From NCBI GenBank assembly GCA_019359515.1, contig JAHHHC010000038.1:1-58365 (forward strand): DNA of 58,365 nucleotides, in the 5' to 3' direction. The position numbers and the translations under genes are program-made. Below are positions 24,168 to 32,545 of this stretch, piece by piece; position 1 is the stretch's first letter; each line of letters begins with the position of its first letter. Source of the DNA: Desmonostoc vinosum HA7617-LM4 (GTDB taxonomy: Bacteria; Cyanobacteriota; Cyanobacteriia; Cyanobacteriales; Nostocaceae). The notes under the pieces were generated by a model. It had not been told where the DNA came from, searched no databases, and saw nothing but the letters and a program-made list of their open reading frames with translations.

Positions 24168-26350
24168 CGTTTGGATATCAAATTGAGGCAAAATTGGGAA
24201 ACGCTGACCAAGTTGGATTGCGTTTGCGGTGTAATGGGCAAACTCAAGCAGTAGAAATTCATCGGGAACTCAGGCAAGCTGAATTTAAAGTTACTAATCC
24301 AAGATCATCATATCATGACGATTATACCCACTTTTTTTATGTTACTTCCACAGTCAACAGCCTTGATAGCGTAATGCAAAAAATAGAAGCCCGTATCAAG
24401 GTTTCAAACAATGCTAGTGTTGTTACAAAAGAAGCAACTTTAAAAGACTTTAAATCATGGCAAATTCTATTTCGTAAAGCCATCAAAAAATTAAATAACG
24501 ATCATGTAAATTCTACAAGTTCAGTACAAGAAATTAATCCAAATACCCTCGAACAAAAAATTTCTGCTGGACGGCTCATTGAAGTTGAAGATCATCTACT
24601 TCGGCAAGCTGATTTTAATGATAGCAATGCTCTCAGAACATTAATTGCACTTTACGCCAAGACAGAACAGCATGAGCAATTAATAAAACTTTGTCAAGTT
24701 AAATATAATAGTATTCTTGCTTTACCTGTTTCTGGAAGGTTGGTAGAGCAGTTGGTAACTGCTTATCTCCAGCATTATCAACAAACAAAAGAACAAGAAT
24801 TATTACGTTCTGTTCAAGCATTAGCACAAGAATTCTTACCCGAATTAGAGCGGTTACGCCAAGCCAACAGAGTACGAAAACTGTTGCATTTGTCCTTAAT
24901 CTCTCAAGAACCCCTACCAACAATAGAAGGAGCTACACTCACCGAACAATTGACGCAGTTATTAGAAATTGAACCAGGTGAACGTATTTCCCAACTTGAG
25001 AAACTCAAAGATAAATATCCCAAAGCTATTAATGTACTACTTGCTTTAGCTGATTCTTACGTATCAATTGATAATCCTGAATATGCTTTACAAATATATC
25101 AATCAATTACCGAAAAGACAGAAGAGTTGCAACAACGTTATGCAGAACTACTTTTAAATATTCAACGCTTCCAAGAAGTAATTGAATTATTACCAAGTGT
25201 AATTTATGAACTGTCACCAGCATTGGCAGGATTGCGTGGTGCTGCTCTTTATAACTTAGGGCAGAAAACACAAGCTAGTGAATTCCTAGAAAAAGCATGG
25301 CAAGGGGGTGAACGTAGAGTTCAAATTCTGCTACCTTTAGCAAAATTATGGGCTACAGTTGGCGATCCAGTCAAAGCAGGGGAGGTATATCAAATACTGC
25401 TAGAAACAGCTGATGAACAATTAACATTGTCAGACCGCGCTTTAATGGCTAGAGTTGCTAATCTTGATGGTTTTGGTGATATTTCTGACGAAGATAAAGT
25501 TAGTTATTATGAGTCATGTGTAAATTTTGCTGGAGTACATCTGCGGGATTTATTAGAGGCAGAAGAAATATTAAAAGACAGATTAGATTTGTGGAAGCAG
25601 TTACAGAACACATCAGGAATGATCAATGCTTATGCTGACTGGCTAGACTGGCTTGCTAATGTAGGAAAGTGGGAAGATTTAAACAAAGAACTAGACATCT
25701 TAAGAAATTTTGCAATCCAACAAAAAATCAGCACTCTCCAGTATTTTGAATTACTTGAAGGACTGGAAGTATATATCAATTTGCAACCCACTTTACGTCA
25801 AAGTTTAGTAAATGACTACTTTGGTTTAGCTATTGCTGAAGTAGATAACGCATTACGTCAAGAAGAAGTCGAAGCACCTTTTTTTCAAGATTTAAAACGT
25901 GCGTTACTCTGCCTTAACTCGGATTCAGCGAATGAGCTTGTTGAGTATCGCCAACAACGTCGTGCTGAGGCTACTAAGCTGGATGTACAAGTAGCTTCAG
26001 ATGAAAACACAGTATTAAGAACCCAAAACTTGGCATCTGTACGTCTTGCGTTGGTCGGTGGCCACCAAGCAACTCGACGAGAAGTCATCCGTGAATTGTG
26101 CGAAAACTACGGTTTACAAAATTGTGTTGAGGTTGCCCCATCAAGTGAAGCATATATAAGTCGCAGTAATGTACAGTCGCAAATAAGCAACTGTAACTTG
26201 ATTGCAGTAATTACTGGATATATGGGTCATGATTTAAGTCACATTGTCTCTGACTTAAAAAAAGATGGCACTTTAACAGGTGATGTATTTTTTCTAGCTT
26301 GTCGGGGTAAAAGTGGTGTAGTTCGTGCAATTCTTAATAGTGTGCAGTAA
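24164..26350 (+). CDS. TPR-like protein with C-terminal DUF2325-like domain
   Basis: 728 aa, translationally coupled to the PLD gene. Residues about 1-100 form a beta-rich N-terminal part. About 130-600 is a long alpha-helical array with TPR-like repeats (for example YALQIYQSITEKTEELQQRY and LRGAALYNLGQKTQASEFLE). From about 625 the chain reads SVRLALVGGHQATRREVIRE, then ITGYMGHDLSHIVSDLKK and VFFLACRGKSGV. This resembles DUF2325, a small Rossmann-like domain often found with defence or mobile genes. In Dpd terms it occupies the place of a poorly described accessory subunit (perhaps DpdD), but I cannot assign it firmly. Likely a scaffold or signal-sensing component. Confidence 0.6.
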   Translation: MTFGYQIEAKLGNADQVGLRLRCNGQTQAVEIHRELRQAEFKVTNPRSSYHDDYTHFFYVTSTVNSLDSVMQKIEARIKVSNNASVVTKEATLKDFKSWQILFRKAIKKLNNDHVNSTSSVQEINPNTLEQKISAGRLIEVEDHLLRQADFNDSNALRTLIALYAKTEQHEQLIKLCQVKYNSILALPVSGRLVEQLVTAYLQHYQQTKEQELLRSVQALAQEFLPELERLRQANRVRKLLHLSLISQEPLPTIEGATLTEQLTQLLEIEPGERISQLEKLKDKYPKAINVLLALADSYVSIDNPEYALQIYQSITEKTEELQQRYAELLLNIQRFQEVIELLPSVIYELSPALAGLRGAALYNLGQKTQASEFLEKAWQGGERRVQILLPLAKLWATVGDPVKAGEVYQILLETADEQLTLSDRALMARVANLDGFGDISDEDKVSYYESCVNFAGVHLRDLLEAEEILKDRLDLWKQLQNTSGMINAYADWLDWLANVGKWEDLNKELDILRNFAIQQKISTLQYFELLEGLEVYINLQPTLRQSLVNDYFGLAIAEVDNALRQEEVEAPFFQDLKRALLCLNSDSANELVEYRQQRRAEATKLDVQVASDENTVLRTQNLASVRLALVGGHQATRREVIRELCENYGLQNCVEVAPSSEAYISRSNVQSQISNCNLIAVITGYMGHDLSHIVSDLKKDGTLTGDVFFLACRGKSGVVRAILNSVQ

Positions 26351-26382
26351 GAAAATGGCTGATTATACACGCTCAACATAGT

Positions 26383-27041
26383 TACAGCACTTTGCGCGAC
26401 TAACTGGTACAGTAGCAGCAGTGAGAAAAATAGTTTTGGAGTTGCTGGCTTGAGCATAAGAGGACTCCTAGAGACAACAGTTGTACTACTGCCAAAATAT
26501 TTTTTGGTGAAAACTTGCGGATAAATGCTTTGAGTTGCCACCAGAGGTCATCTGCAACAACATCTCGGATGCAATCCCAGTAATCCAACCTTTTATTTTG
26601 TGTAATTTCTGTCTCTGCTTGACTGCTTCGTACTGTTTTTTTTGAGAGTGAGCTTCTGTTTTTGAAGAAATCTGCACATTGCACTCTCACTTAACCTTAC
26701 CCCTGTCTTTTCTTCCCAATACTCACAGTATTCGGCTAGGGTATAGTCTAGATGTTCTGCTACCATTTCCTCTATCTGTTGTTCATAACCAGATAGTTGG
26801 CTCGGTTTTCCTCCAGTTGCTACACTTGGCTCTATTGTCCCTTTTTCTCGTTTTCGCTTCACAAGGTCTTGTACTGTATTTTTATTTACCTTGAATCTTT
26901 CTGCTACTTTGCGAATAGATGTATTTCCCGCTTCGTAAACGCTAATAATTTTCTCCCGCAGGTCTACTGAGTAGGGTTTCATCTGATTTTTTACTTTTAT
27001 CTTCTCAACTACTGTACCAAACCGTTACACAAAGTGCTGTA
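26383..27041. mobile_element. IS630-type insertion sequence, shortened
   Basis: The ends, ACAGCACTTTG followed by CTGGTACAGTAG on the left and CTACTGTACC to CAAAGTGCTGT on the right, are imperfect terminal inverted repeats of about 32 bp. Both are bounded by TA (26383-26384 and 27040-27041), the target duplication of IS630/Tc1-type elements. Only about 655 bp remain, roughly half the normal length, with a degraded transposase. It marks the right edge of the Dpd-like island. Confidence 0.7.
26593..26982 (-). pseudogene. IS630 transposase, N-terminal part
   Basis: 129 aa starting MKPYSVDLREKIISVYEAGN, an HTH region (SIRKVAERFKVNKNTVQDLV) and a second HTH ending at MCRFLQKQKLTLKKN. The frame then shifts; the next frame continues KKTVRSSQAETEI and LDYWDCIRDVVADDLWW (down to about 26540) and stops before the first catalytic Asp region. 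The DDE domain is deleted, so the element cannot move on its own. Confidence 0.75.
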
Positions 27042-27165
27042 TCTGCAAGACGTTCTTAATGTTCTTATCTTCAAGGGTTTCTAAAAATATTAACCCCGCA
27101 GGTTTCACAGATACACACATGGTACTGAGCAATATAGGTCTAAACAACGTTTGACTAAAGGTAGA

Positions 27166-28110
27166 ATGATGGCTAAATCACCTTCTAGACGAAAAAAAGC
27201 CACTTCTGCCGCATCCAGTGATTCAGGGCTGCCACTTAAATCAGACAATCCATCTAGATTGTCTCAGGACAATCAGGACTTAGTAACCGTTGAGGTTACT
27301 GCTGTTGAAGTCCCAGAACTGACCGAGCAGGAGCAAAGCTTACGCCTGCATCTAGAACGCAAGGTAGAACGGGCGTTTTTTGAAGCAGGAAAGGCGCTGA
27401 TGGAATTACGCGATCGCAGATTATATCGCTCCACGCATCGCACATTTGAGGACTATTGCCGCGAACGCTTTGGTTTTAGCCGCAGACAGCCCTATCATTT
27501 AATGGAAGCTGCGGTTATTTTTGATAATTTGGTGGCAAAATGTGAACGTTCCGTTCACATTTTGCCGACTAATGAGTGGCAAGTTAGACCGTTGACTAAG
27601 CTAGACCCTGATACTCAGCCCGAAGCATGGCAACAAGCTGTAGAGTCTGCTAAGGGGAAAGTACCATCTCATCGCATCGTTAAAGATGTGGTGCAAAGAA
27701 TTATGGAAAGGACAAAAGTACCAAACACTTATCAGCTAGGCGAAGTTTGTCAGATTTTAGCTAAGGACAATCCCTCACTCAGAGGTAAGGGCGGGTGTTG
27801 GGCAATTGTTAGCCATGTGGGGGAGTTCAGCTGTACCGTGAGAGTTTGGGATGGAGAACTGACAGTTGGGTTGCAATACCTGAAGTCATTCAATTACCTC
27901 GAATCGAAATGTCAGCAAATGCAGTTCCTTTGCGATGGCTGCGCCAACGTCAAGGATGAACGCCTGAGTAGGCTACGGGGAAACGAGAACTTGGAAGATG
28001 CTGCCCGTGCTGTACTGAAGCACTTGGGGGAGTTGAAGCGACCGTATTTGACGACTGTTGAGGAGAAGCTGTTAAGTGTGATTGAGCAGGAATATAGGAT
28101 TGCAGATTAA
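27166..28110 (+). CDS. Plasmid protein 'gene A' (intact copy of a repeated gene)
   Basis: 315 aa from ATG at 27166 (27151 would need TTG). A Lys/Arg- and Ser-rich leader is followed by a helical domain (AFFEAGKALMELRDRRLYRS, FEDYCRERFGFSRRQPYHL) that looks DNA-binding, HTH-like. A linker encoded by a palindrome (CERSVHILPTNEW) leads to a helical KVPSHRIVKDVVQRIMERT block. The C-terminal module contains DNPSLRGKGGCWAIV, EFSCTVRVWDGELTVGLQYL, LKSFNYL and a final helix (VLKHLGELKRPYL). Partial copies of the C-terminal module recur at 28916, 33880, 34970 and 36028, and an N-terminal scrap lies at 37546. Function unknown; a partition- or recombination-related role is possible. Confidence 0.65.
   Translation: MMAKSPSRRKKATSAASSDSGLPLKSDNPSRLSQDNQDLVTVEVTAVEVPELTEQEQSLRLHLERKVERAFFEAGKALMELRDRRLYRSTHRTFEDYCRERFGFSRRQPYHLMEAAVIFDNLVAKCERSVHILPTNEWQVRPLTKLDPDTQPEAWQQAVESAKGKVPSHRIVKDVVQRIMERTKVPNTYQLGEVCQILAKDNPSLRGKGGCWAIVSHVGEFSCTVRVWDGELTVGLQYLKSFNYLESKCQQMQFLCDGCANVKDERLSRLRGNENLEDAARAVLKHLGELKRPYLTTVEEKLLSVIEQEYRIAD
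27534..27566. repeat. Perfect 15-bp palindrome within coding sequence
   Basis: GGCAAAATGTGAACG and CGTTCACATTTTGCC are perfect reverse complements around TTC, entirely inside gene A. It encodes the interdomain linker AKCERSVHILP. It looks like a small palindromic element inserted in frame between two protein domains. Confidence 0.75.
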
Positions 28111-28267
28111 CCGATGATGAATTTTTCTAGGTTGTTGAGCTAATACAAGTAATAATCAAAAAAGCCATAACCCAGTACGCTAAATTAAAAAGCAAAGTCT
28201 AAAAAACAGAAAGACTCTCGACAAAACAGAAACAGTGTAAAAAAATTAGCATAAAGATGATTCAACT

Positions 28268-28912
28268 ATGGTGACGACAGCGCCATTGGCAGAAACCAGA
28301 ACTTTATTGCAAAACATTAGCTGGCAGACATTTAAAACCATGCTGACAGAAATGGGTTCAAAGCGAAACTCCCGACTTGCTTACGACAATGGAATAGTAG
28401 AAATCATGACCCCACTAATGCCACATGAGAACTCTAATCGCATTATTGAAGGTTTTGTTCTTGTGCTATGTGAGGAATTTGGACTAGAAGTCAAAAGCGT
28501 TGGTTCACTAACTTTAACACGAGATGATTTAGAGAAAGGAGGGGAGCCAGATAGTAGCTACTATATTCAAAATGAATCTTTGGTTAGGGATAAACAAAAC
28601 ATTGATCTAGCAACTGACCCACCACCAGACTTGGTGCTGGAAGTAGAATACTCCAGACCAAAAGTAGACAAGCTAAGTCTTTATGCCGCAATGAAAATTC
28701 CCGAATTTTGGCGATACAACTCAATAATTCTGCGGATTTATACACTCAACAACGGACAATACACGGAAGTGGAAGCTAGCCCTACTTTCAGGGGAGTACC
28801 AGTTAAGGAAATTCCTCGATTTATCCAAGAAAGTAGAAAAATTGGGCAGTTAGCAGCAAAGCGTGTTTTTCGTGACTGGGTGAGGCAGCAAATCATTGAC
28901 TCTTCACATTGA
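28268..28912 (+). CDS. Uma2 family (DUF820) putative endonuclease
   Basis: 214 aa with the Uma2/PD-(D/E)xK pattern: AYDNGIVEIMTPLMPHENSN, then GGEPDSSYYIQN, DLVLEVEYSRPKVDKLSLYA and MKIPEFWRYN. Uma2 proteins occur in many copies in cyanobacterial genomes; their nuclease activity is inferred from fold only. It lies between gene A and the first partial copy of its 3' end, and its last bases run directly into that copy. Confidence 0.85.
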   Translation: MVTTAPLAETRTLLQNISWQTFKTMLTEMGSKRNSRLAYDNGIVEIMTPLMPHENSNRIIEGFVLVLCEEFGLEVKSVGSLTLTRDDLEKGGEPDSSYYIQNESLVRDKQNIDLATDPPPDLVLEVEYSRPKVDKLSLYAAMKIPEFWRYNSIILRIYTLNNGQYTEVEASPTFRGVPVKEIPRFIQESRKIGQLAAKRVFRDWVRQQIIDSSH

Positions 28913-28915
28913 TCG

Positions 28916-29273
28916 AGCCAAGGATAATCCCTCACTCAGGGGCAAGGGCGGCTGTTGGTGCATTGTTTCTTACGTGGGTGAGTTCAGTTGCACTGTGAGA
29001 ACCTGGGATGGAGAATTGACGGTTGGGGTGCAAAACCTGAAATCTTTCAATTACCTGCCCCAGGAATGCCAGCAGATGCAGCTCCTTTGCGGTAAGCGAA
29101 GCCATGCCGTTAGGCTTATCGCATCAGTAGAATATATTGCGACACGCTGGAGGAAACGGTCAAAAATCTGTTGCAGTCGTTGGGGAAACTGAACCGTAGT
29201 TATTTGACTGCGGTGGAGGAGAAATTGTTGAGTGTTTTGGAATTGGAGTATGAGGACGAGAGAAACACCTGAG
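28916..29273 (+). pseudogene. Gene A 3' module, partial copy 2
   Basis: Begins within AKDNPSLRGKGGCWCIV and continues EFSCTVRTWDGELTVG and LKSFNYLPQECQQMQ. A 38-base repeat (GCGGTAAGCGAAGCCATGCC and onward, 29090-29127) then breaks the frame, and the natural end (LNRSYLTAVEEKLLSVLELE) follows in another frame. It has no start codon and is fused to the end of the Uma2 gene. The same interrupting repeat occurs in copy 4. Confidence 0.75.
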
Positions 29274-29395
29274 CATTTTCGCAATTTGGCATCCAATGTT
29301 GTTGGGTTGCAGTTTCAAAGGAGTTAACAACACAACGAGATAGTGAAGAAGTTGTGTAGAAGACACAGCTAACTCCTGGTTAAACTACTTCAAGC

Positions 29396-30283
29396 CTACT
29401 GTACTTCGTCAAAAAACTTTAGTAATCGGTCTACCAAATTATCAGGACGCTCATGAGGAATAAAATGTCCGCAGCGTTCCATTGCGCCACCTTGAACATT
29501 AGCTGCAACGCTTTTTAGCATAGTCTTCACGCGATCGCCTAAACTTTTGTCACCCCCGATTGCCAATACGGGAGTTTGAATCTTCTTCTTGGCAAAGGGT
29601 TCAGTCTGCTGAATCGAGGAGAAAATTGCTCGGTAAACACCCAAAGCACCGCTTACACCCTCAGCCGCAGCAAAGGTACGTAAATATTCGTCGATGGCGC
29701 TAGCCTCAATTGAAGCTGGGTCATGGCAATAGGTACTGTAGAAGTAAGTGAGGAAGTCTCGCTCATGCCCAGCAATCAGCGTTTCGGGTAAGCCCTTCGT
29801 TAAGCTAAACGTCCACCACCACAATCCGCCCTCTGCTAGGGTATCAGGAGTAAACTGAAAAATCTGCTGTAGATGCTGTTCTAGTAGTACTGGTTCATCC
29901 AGGTAAGCAAGCTTTAGCACTTCATCAGGATGTTCACCTGCATAAATCAGTGCAGGAGGCGCACCCATATCATGCGCGGCAATATAGATTTGCCTAAAAC
30001 CCAGTTGCGCGACCAGTTGACGGAAATCTTCTGCCAGTGTGCGAGCATCATAGCCACTTTCTGGCTTTTGAGAGTCACCATAGCCGCGCATATCAGGGGC
30101 AATCACAGTGTACTTTTGTGCGAGGGCAGGCATAACTTTGCGCCAGCAGTACTGGGTTTCGAGAAAGCCATGCCAAAGCAGCACAGGAGGGCCTTCGCCG
30201 CCAATTACATAATGCAGAGTTACACCGTTGGCGATCGCGGTGTGGTGGCTAAATTTTTGATTGAAGTCATCATATTGCATCAT
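29396..30283 (-). CDS. Alpha/beta-fold hydrolase, epoxide hydrolase/dehalogenase-like
   Basis: 295 aa. The oxyanion-hole motif is LLWHGF (HGF at 38-40), the nucleophile elbow is AAHDMGA with Asp (D105) rather than Ser, and the base is H273 in ERCGHFIPHERPD. An Asp nucleophile points to the epoxide hydrolase or haloacid/haloalkane dehalogenase branch. It is the last gene of a five- to six-gene minus-strand operon of redox and detoxification enzymes (gaps mostly 20-45 bases), next to the SnoaL-like gene. Substrate unknown. Confidence 0.85.
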   Translation of the reverse strand: MMQYDDFNQKFSHHTAIANGVTLHYVIGGEGPPVLLWHGFLETQYCWRKVMPALAQKYTVIAPDMRGYGDSQKPESGYDARTLAEDFRQLVAQLGFRQIYIAAHDMGAPPALIYAGEHPDEVLKLAYLDEPVLLEQHLQQIFQFTPDTLAEGGLWWWTFSLTKGLPETLIAGHERDFLTYFYSTYCHDPASIEASAIDEYLRTFAAAEGVSGALGVYRAIFSSIQQTEPFAKKKIQTPVLAIGGDKSLGDRVKTMLKSVAANVQGGAMERCGHFIPHERPDNLVDRLLKFFDEVQ

Positions 30284-30304
30284 TGAGAATACCTTTGATA
30301 GAAC

Positions 30305-30673
30305 TTATTTGCTGTTATACACAGGTGAGATGTCCATGTTCATGCGAAAGTCGTAAATCTGGTCGTTGTGTGAACGTAGAATACTGGCACAAGGCAGTGT
30401 AATTTGAGTTCCGTTTTTGCGCGTGTAAGTCACATCTGCCTCCCACACAGCTGAGTTACCATCGTCACCAAACCACAGCCCAGTGTTTTCATGATGCATT
30501 GCTTGAATAGTTTCAAAGAACTGAGCGAGTGAATCACGAACCGCCTGCTTACCCTCTGCCGGAGGTTGGTTGCTAAAGCGGAACTTGCCGTCATCGGTGA
30601 AATTGGCAGCGATCGCATCAGCATCGAGTGTATCAACTGTTTTAAAATAGTTGCGTACCCAATCAGCATTCAT
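30305..30673 (-). CDS. SnoaL-like / NTF2-fold protein
   Basis: 122 aa with a cystatin-like NTF2 fold: VRNYFKTVDTLDADAIAANF, then a beta-sheet rich part (NTGLWFGDDGNSAVWEADVT) ending DFRMNMDISPVY. Such small proteins act as isomerases, hydrolases or binding partners; no specific activity can be told. It belongs to the same operon as the hydrolase, 21 bases upstream of it. Confidence 0.8.
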   Translation of the reverse strand: MNADWVRNYFKTVDTLDADAIAANFTDDGKFRFSNQPPAEGKQAVRDSLAQFFETIQAMHHENTGLWFGDDGNSAVWEADVTYTRKNGTQITLPCASILRSHNDQIYDFRMNMDISPVYNSK

Positions 30674-30704
30674 TGGTTATTGCCTCATGCATCAATAATG
30701 AAAT

Positions 30705-30841
30705 TTAACCGTTTACAGATTGGAAAGCTTTGAGAATTTCTCCTTCTGGAACATGGTTTCCACAAGGCATCAAATCTTTGAAGTTTTTCCAAATCACCAC
30801 TCTTCGCCATAAATCCGCTTTCACGTCGCAACCGCAGACTT
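30705..30841 (-). pseudogene. Small remnant between two operon genes
   Basis: In the 168-base gap the minus strand reads CGCDVKADLWRRVVIW, then KDLMPCGNHVPEGEILKAFQ and SVNG, stop. It has no start codon and abuts the end of the GST gene. The residue pattern looks like the true C-terminus of a lost enzyme. Family not recognised. Confidence 0.25.
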
Positions 30842-31459
30842 TTAATGAATACCCTGCTGCTCCATCGCCCGTTGTACGCCTGCATCTTCACGCAGATTTT
30901 GATAGAAACGGTATAAATTAGAATAGTTAGATAAGGGTTTGGGTAAGTTGTTGCCCCAACGCGTCATGGCAAAGGTATATGGGTCACCGATTGTGCGGCG
31001 ATCGCCCACGAGATGATCTTTGGCTTCTAGATGTTTATCCAAATGCTGATACACGCGATCAATCAGGCGATACGACGCTTCCTTGACGAATTGCCGAGTT
31101 GTCTCACTACCATCGGTAGTGTAGCGCTGCGGCGCAAAGAACGGGAAAAAGGCAGGGTGAACATCGCCAGTGAGAAATGCCAGCCAGCGATCAAGTTCGT
31201 AAGCATCCTGTAGTGTGCCATTATCACCGAGCTTGGCGTTTGGATATTTGTGAGCCAAATATTTCAGCAACGCATCGGCTTGGTTCATCACGCCACTGTC
31301 GCTATCGATCATGGCGGGAACTTGTCCCAGGGGATTTATTTGAAGATATTCGGGGTCGCTCGGCTTCACCTTTTGTAATTCGTAAGGCTCCCCGATCCAT
31401 TCCAGGACAATGTGAGGTGCAAGCGCGCAAGTGCCTGGGGCGTAAAACAGTTTGATCAT
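30842..31459 (-). CDS. Glutathione S-transferase
   Basis: 205 aa with the standard two-domain layout. The thioredoxin-like N-terminal half has KLFYAPGTCALAPHIVLEW with the catalytic Ser/Cys region and LGQVPAMIDSDSGVMNQADA (glutathione-binding cis-Pro and the Glu/Asp-Ser/Ala site). The helical C-terminal half carries the N-capping box (GDRRTIGDPYTFAMTRW). It is most like the beta/GstA class. Part of the detoxification operon. Confidence 0.88.
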   Translation of the reverse strand: MIKLFYAPGTCALAPHIVLEWIGEPYELQKVKPSDPEYLQINPLGQVPAMIDSDSGVMNQADALLKYLAHKYPNAKLGDNGTLQDAYELDRWLAFLTGDVHPAFFPFFAPQRYTTDGSETTRQFVKEASYRLIDRVYQHLDKHLEAKDHLVGDRRTIGDPYTFAMTRWGNNLPKPLSNYSNLYRFYQNLREDAGVQRAMEQQGIH

Positions 31460-31500
31460 GATGTTTCTCTCAAGAAATAAAGATTAAATTATTCGTTGGC

Positions 31501-31872
31501 TCAGAGTTCATTTAGCAAGGCACTACCATTGTTAAATGGGCCCAAGGCTGCGACTGCTGCTGCCAATTCCATCACCTTGTGCAACTCTTCCCAAGTCGCG
31601 CCTGCTCGCCGTGATGCAATGGCATGAAACCGAGCCGCTGGCGAGCCTTGGGCTAGCAGTATACCAAACAAAATTAGTTGCGTTGTTTTTGTGTCAAAGA
31701 TTTCTGAGTTAAACGCGTGGGCGCGTAGTTGTTCCGCTAATCTTAAAGCTTCTGGATCAACATCAGAACTAAATTCAAATTTGGCCGCAGGCAATGGTGG
31801 CACAGAGCCGAATAAGGAAGCGTAGCTGTCTCGAAATGCTGCCAGATCTGGGGATAAAGAGTGGGTAGACAT
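31501..31872 (-). CDS. Carboxymuconolactone decarboxylase family protein
   Basis: 123 aa, with KTTQLILFGILLAQGSPAAR and HAIASRRAGATWEELHKVM typical of the CMD/AhpD-like helical fold. It has no cysteines, so it lacks the CxxC of peroxidase-type AhpD members and is more likely a decarboxylase-like or binding protein. It sits between the flavodoxin-like and GST genes with 20 and 41 base gaps. Confidence 0.8.
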   Translation of the reverse strand: MSTHSLSPDLAAFRDSYASLFGSVPPLPAAKFEFSSDVDPEALRLAEQLRAHAFNSEIFDTKTTQLILFGILLAQGSPAARFHAIASRRAGATWEELHKVMELAAAVAALGPFNNGSALLNEL

Positions 31873-31892
31873 AATGGTTTCTCTGGGAGTGA

Positions 31893-32501
31893 TTAGCTAG
31901 AAAATTGCTTTATGAGTTCTTGGGACGGGGCAACGTTGCCGCGAGCGAGTAAATCCTTGCCCCGTAGTTCTGTCGCAACTCTGGCGATGTTTGCACCGTG
32001 ATGATGTGCGGCTAACTTCATCTCATCGGTGATGCCGAGCGGTTCCATTGCTGTCCCACCAGAACGCCCATGCACGCCCCAATGCATTCCTGCTACTTGA
32101 AATCCTGGCGTAGTTTTTGGCAGCGTTACCAGAATCATCCCACCTGCCGCCATTGCGCCCAATAGCCCTAGTTGAGCCAGTTCGCAGCCTGCCCCACAGT
32201 CGCCATAACCGCCACCGACTGTAAACACGCCTCCAACTTTGCCAACCATTTCATCGGTCAACCAAAGCTGTTCGCAAACATCCTCAATGAATTTTTTGAT
32301 GCGTGAATCGGCGGTTCGGTGACGCATCGGTGAGCCGACGATCAAGGCATCGCACGATCGCACATCATCTTTAGTTGCTTCGTGAGCTTCTTTAAGCTGA
32401 ACGTCGGTTCCAGCAACTGAATGGGCACCATCGGCGATCGTCTTTGCTAATTGCCGAGTATTGCCGAGTGAGGTAGTATACACAATCAATACCGTTGTCA
32501 T
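31893..32501 (-). CDS. Flavodoxin/WrbA-like quinone oxidoreductase
   Basis: 202 aa. The phosphate-binding loop is VYTTSLGNTRQLAKTIADGA, the isoalloxazine-contacting loop is GSPMRHRT, and the WrbA-like segment GVFTVGGGYGDCGAG is present. It probably binds FMN and reduces quinones by two electrons. It lies in the operon divergent from the LysR gene, consistent with a response to oxidants or electrophiles. Confidence 0.85.
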   Translation of the reverse strand: MTTVLIVYTTSLGNTRQLAKTIADGAHSVAGTDVQLKEAHEATKDDVRSCDALIVGSPMRHRTADSRIKKFIEDVCEQLWLTDEMVGKVGGVFTVGGGYGDCGAGCELAQLGLLGAMAAGGMILVTLPKTTPGFQVAGMHWGVHGRSGGTAMEPLGITDEMKLAAHHHGANIARVATELRGKDLLARGNVAPSQELIKQFSS

Positions 32502-32545
32502 GCGGTTTCTCGTTGGAATTACGTCTAGTGCAGCAGTGTTAGAGT

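Noticed and set aside
30685-30891. 68-aa minus-strand ORF between the GST and SnoaL genes
   Set aside because: The adjacent frame gives a more protein-like remnant ending EGEILKAFQ; this frame is Arg/Ser-rich noise.
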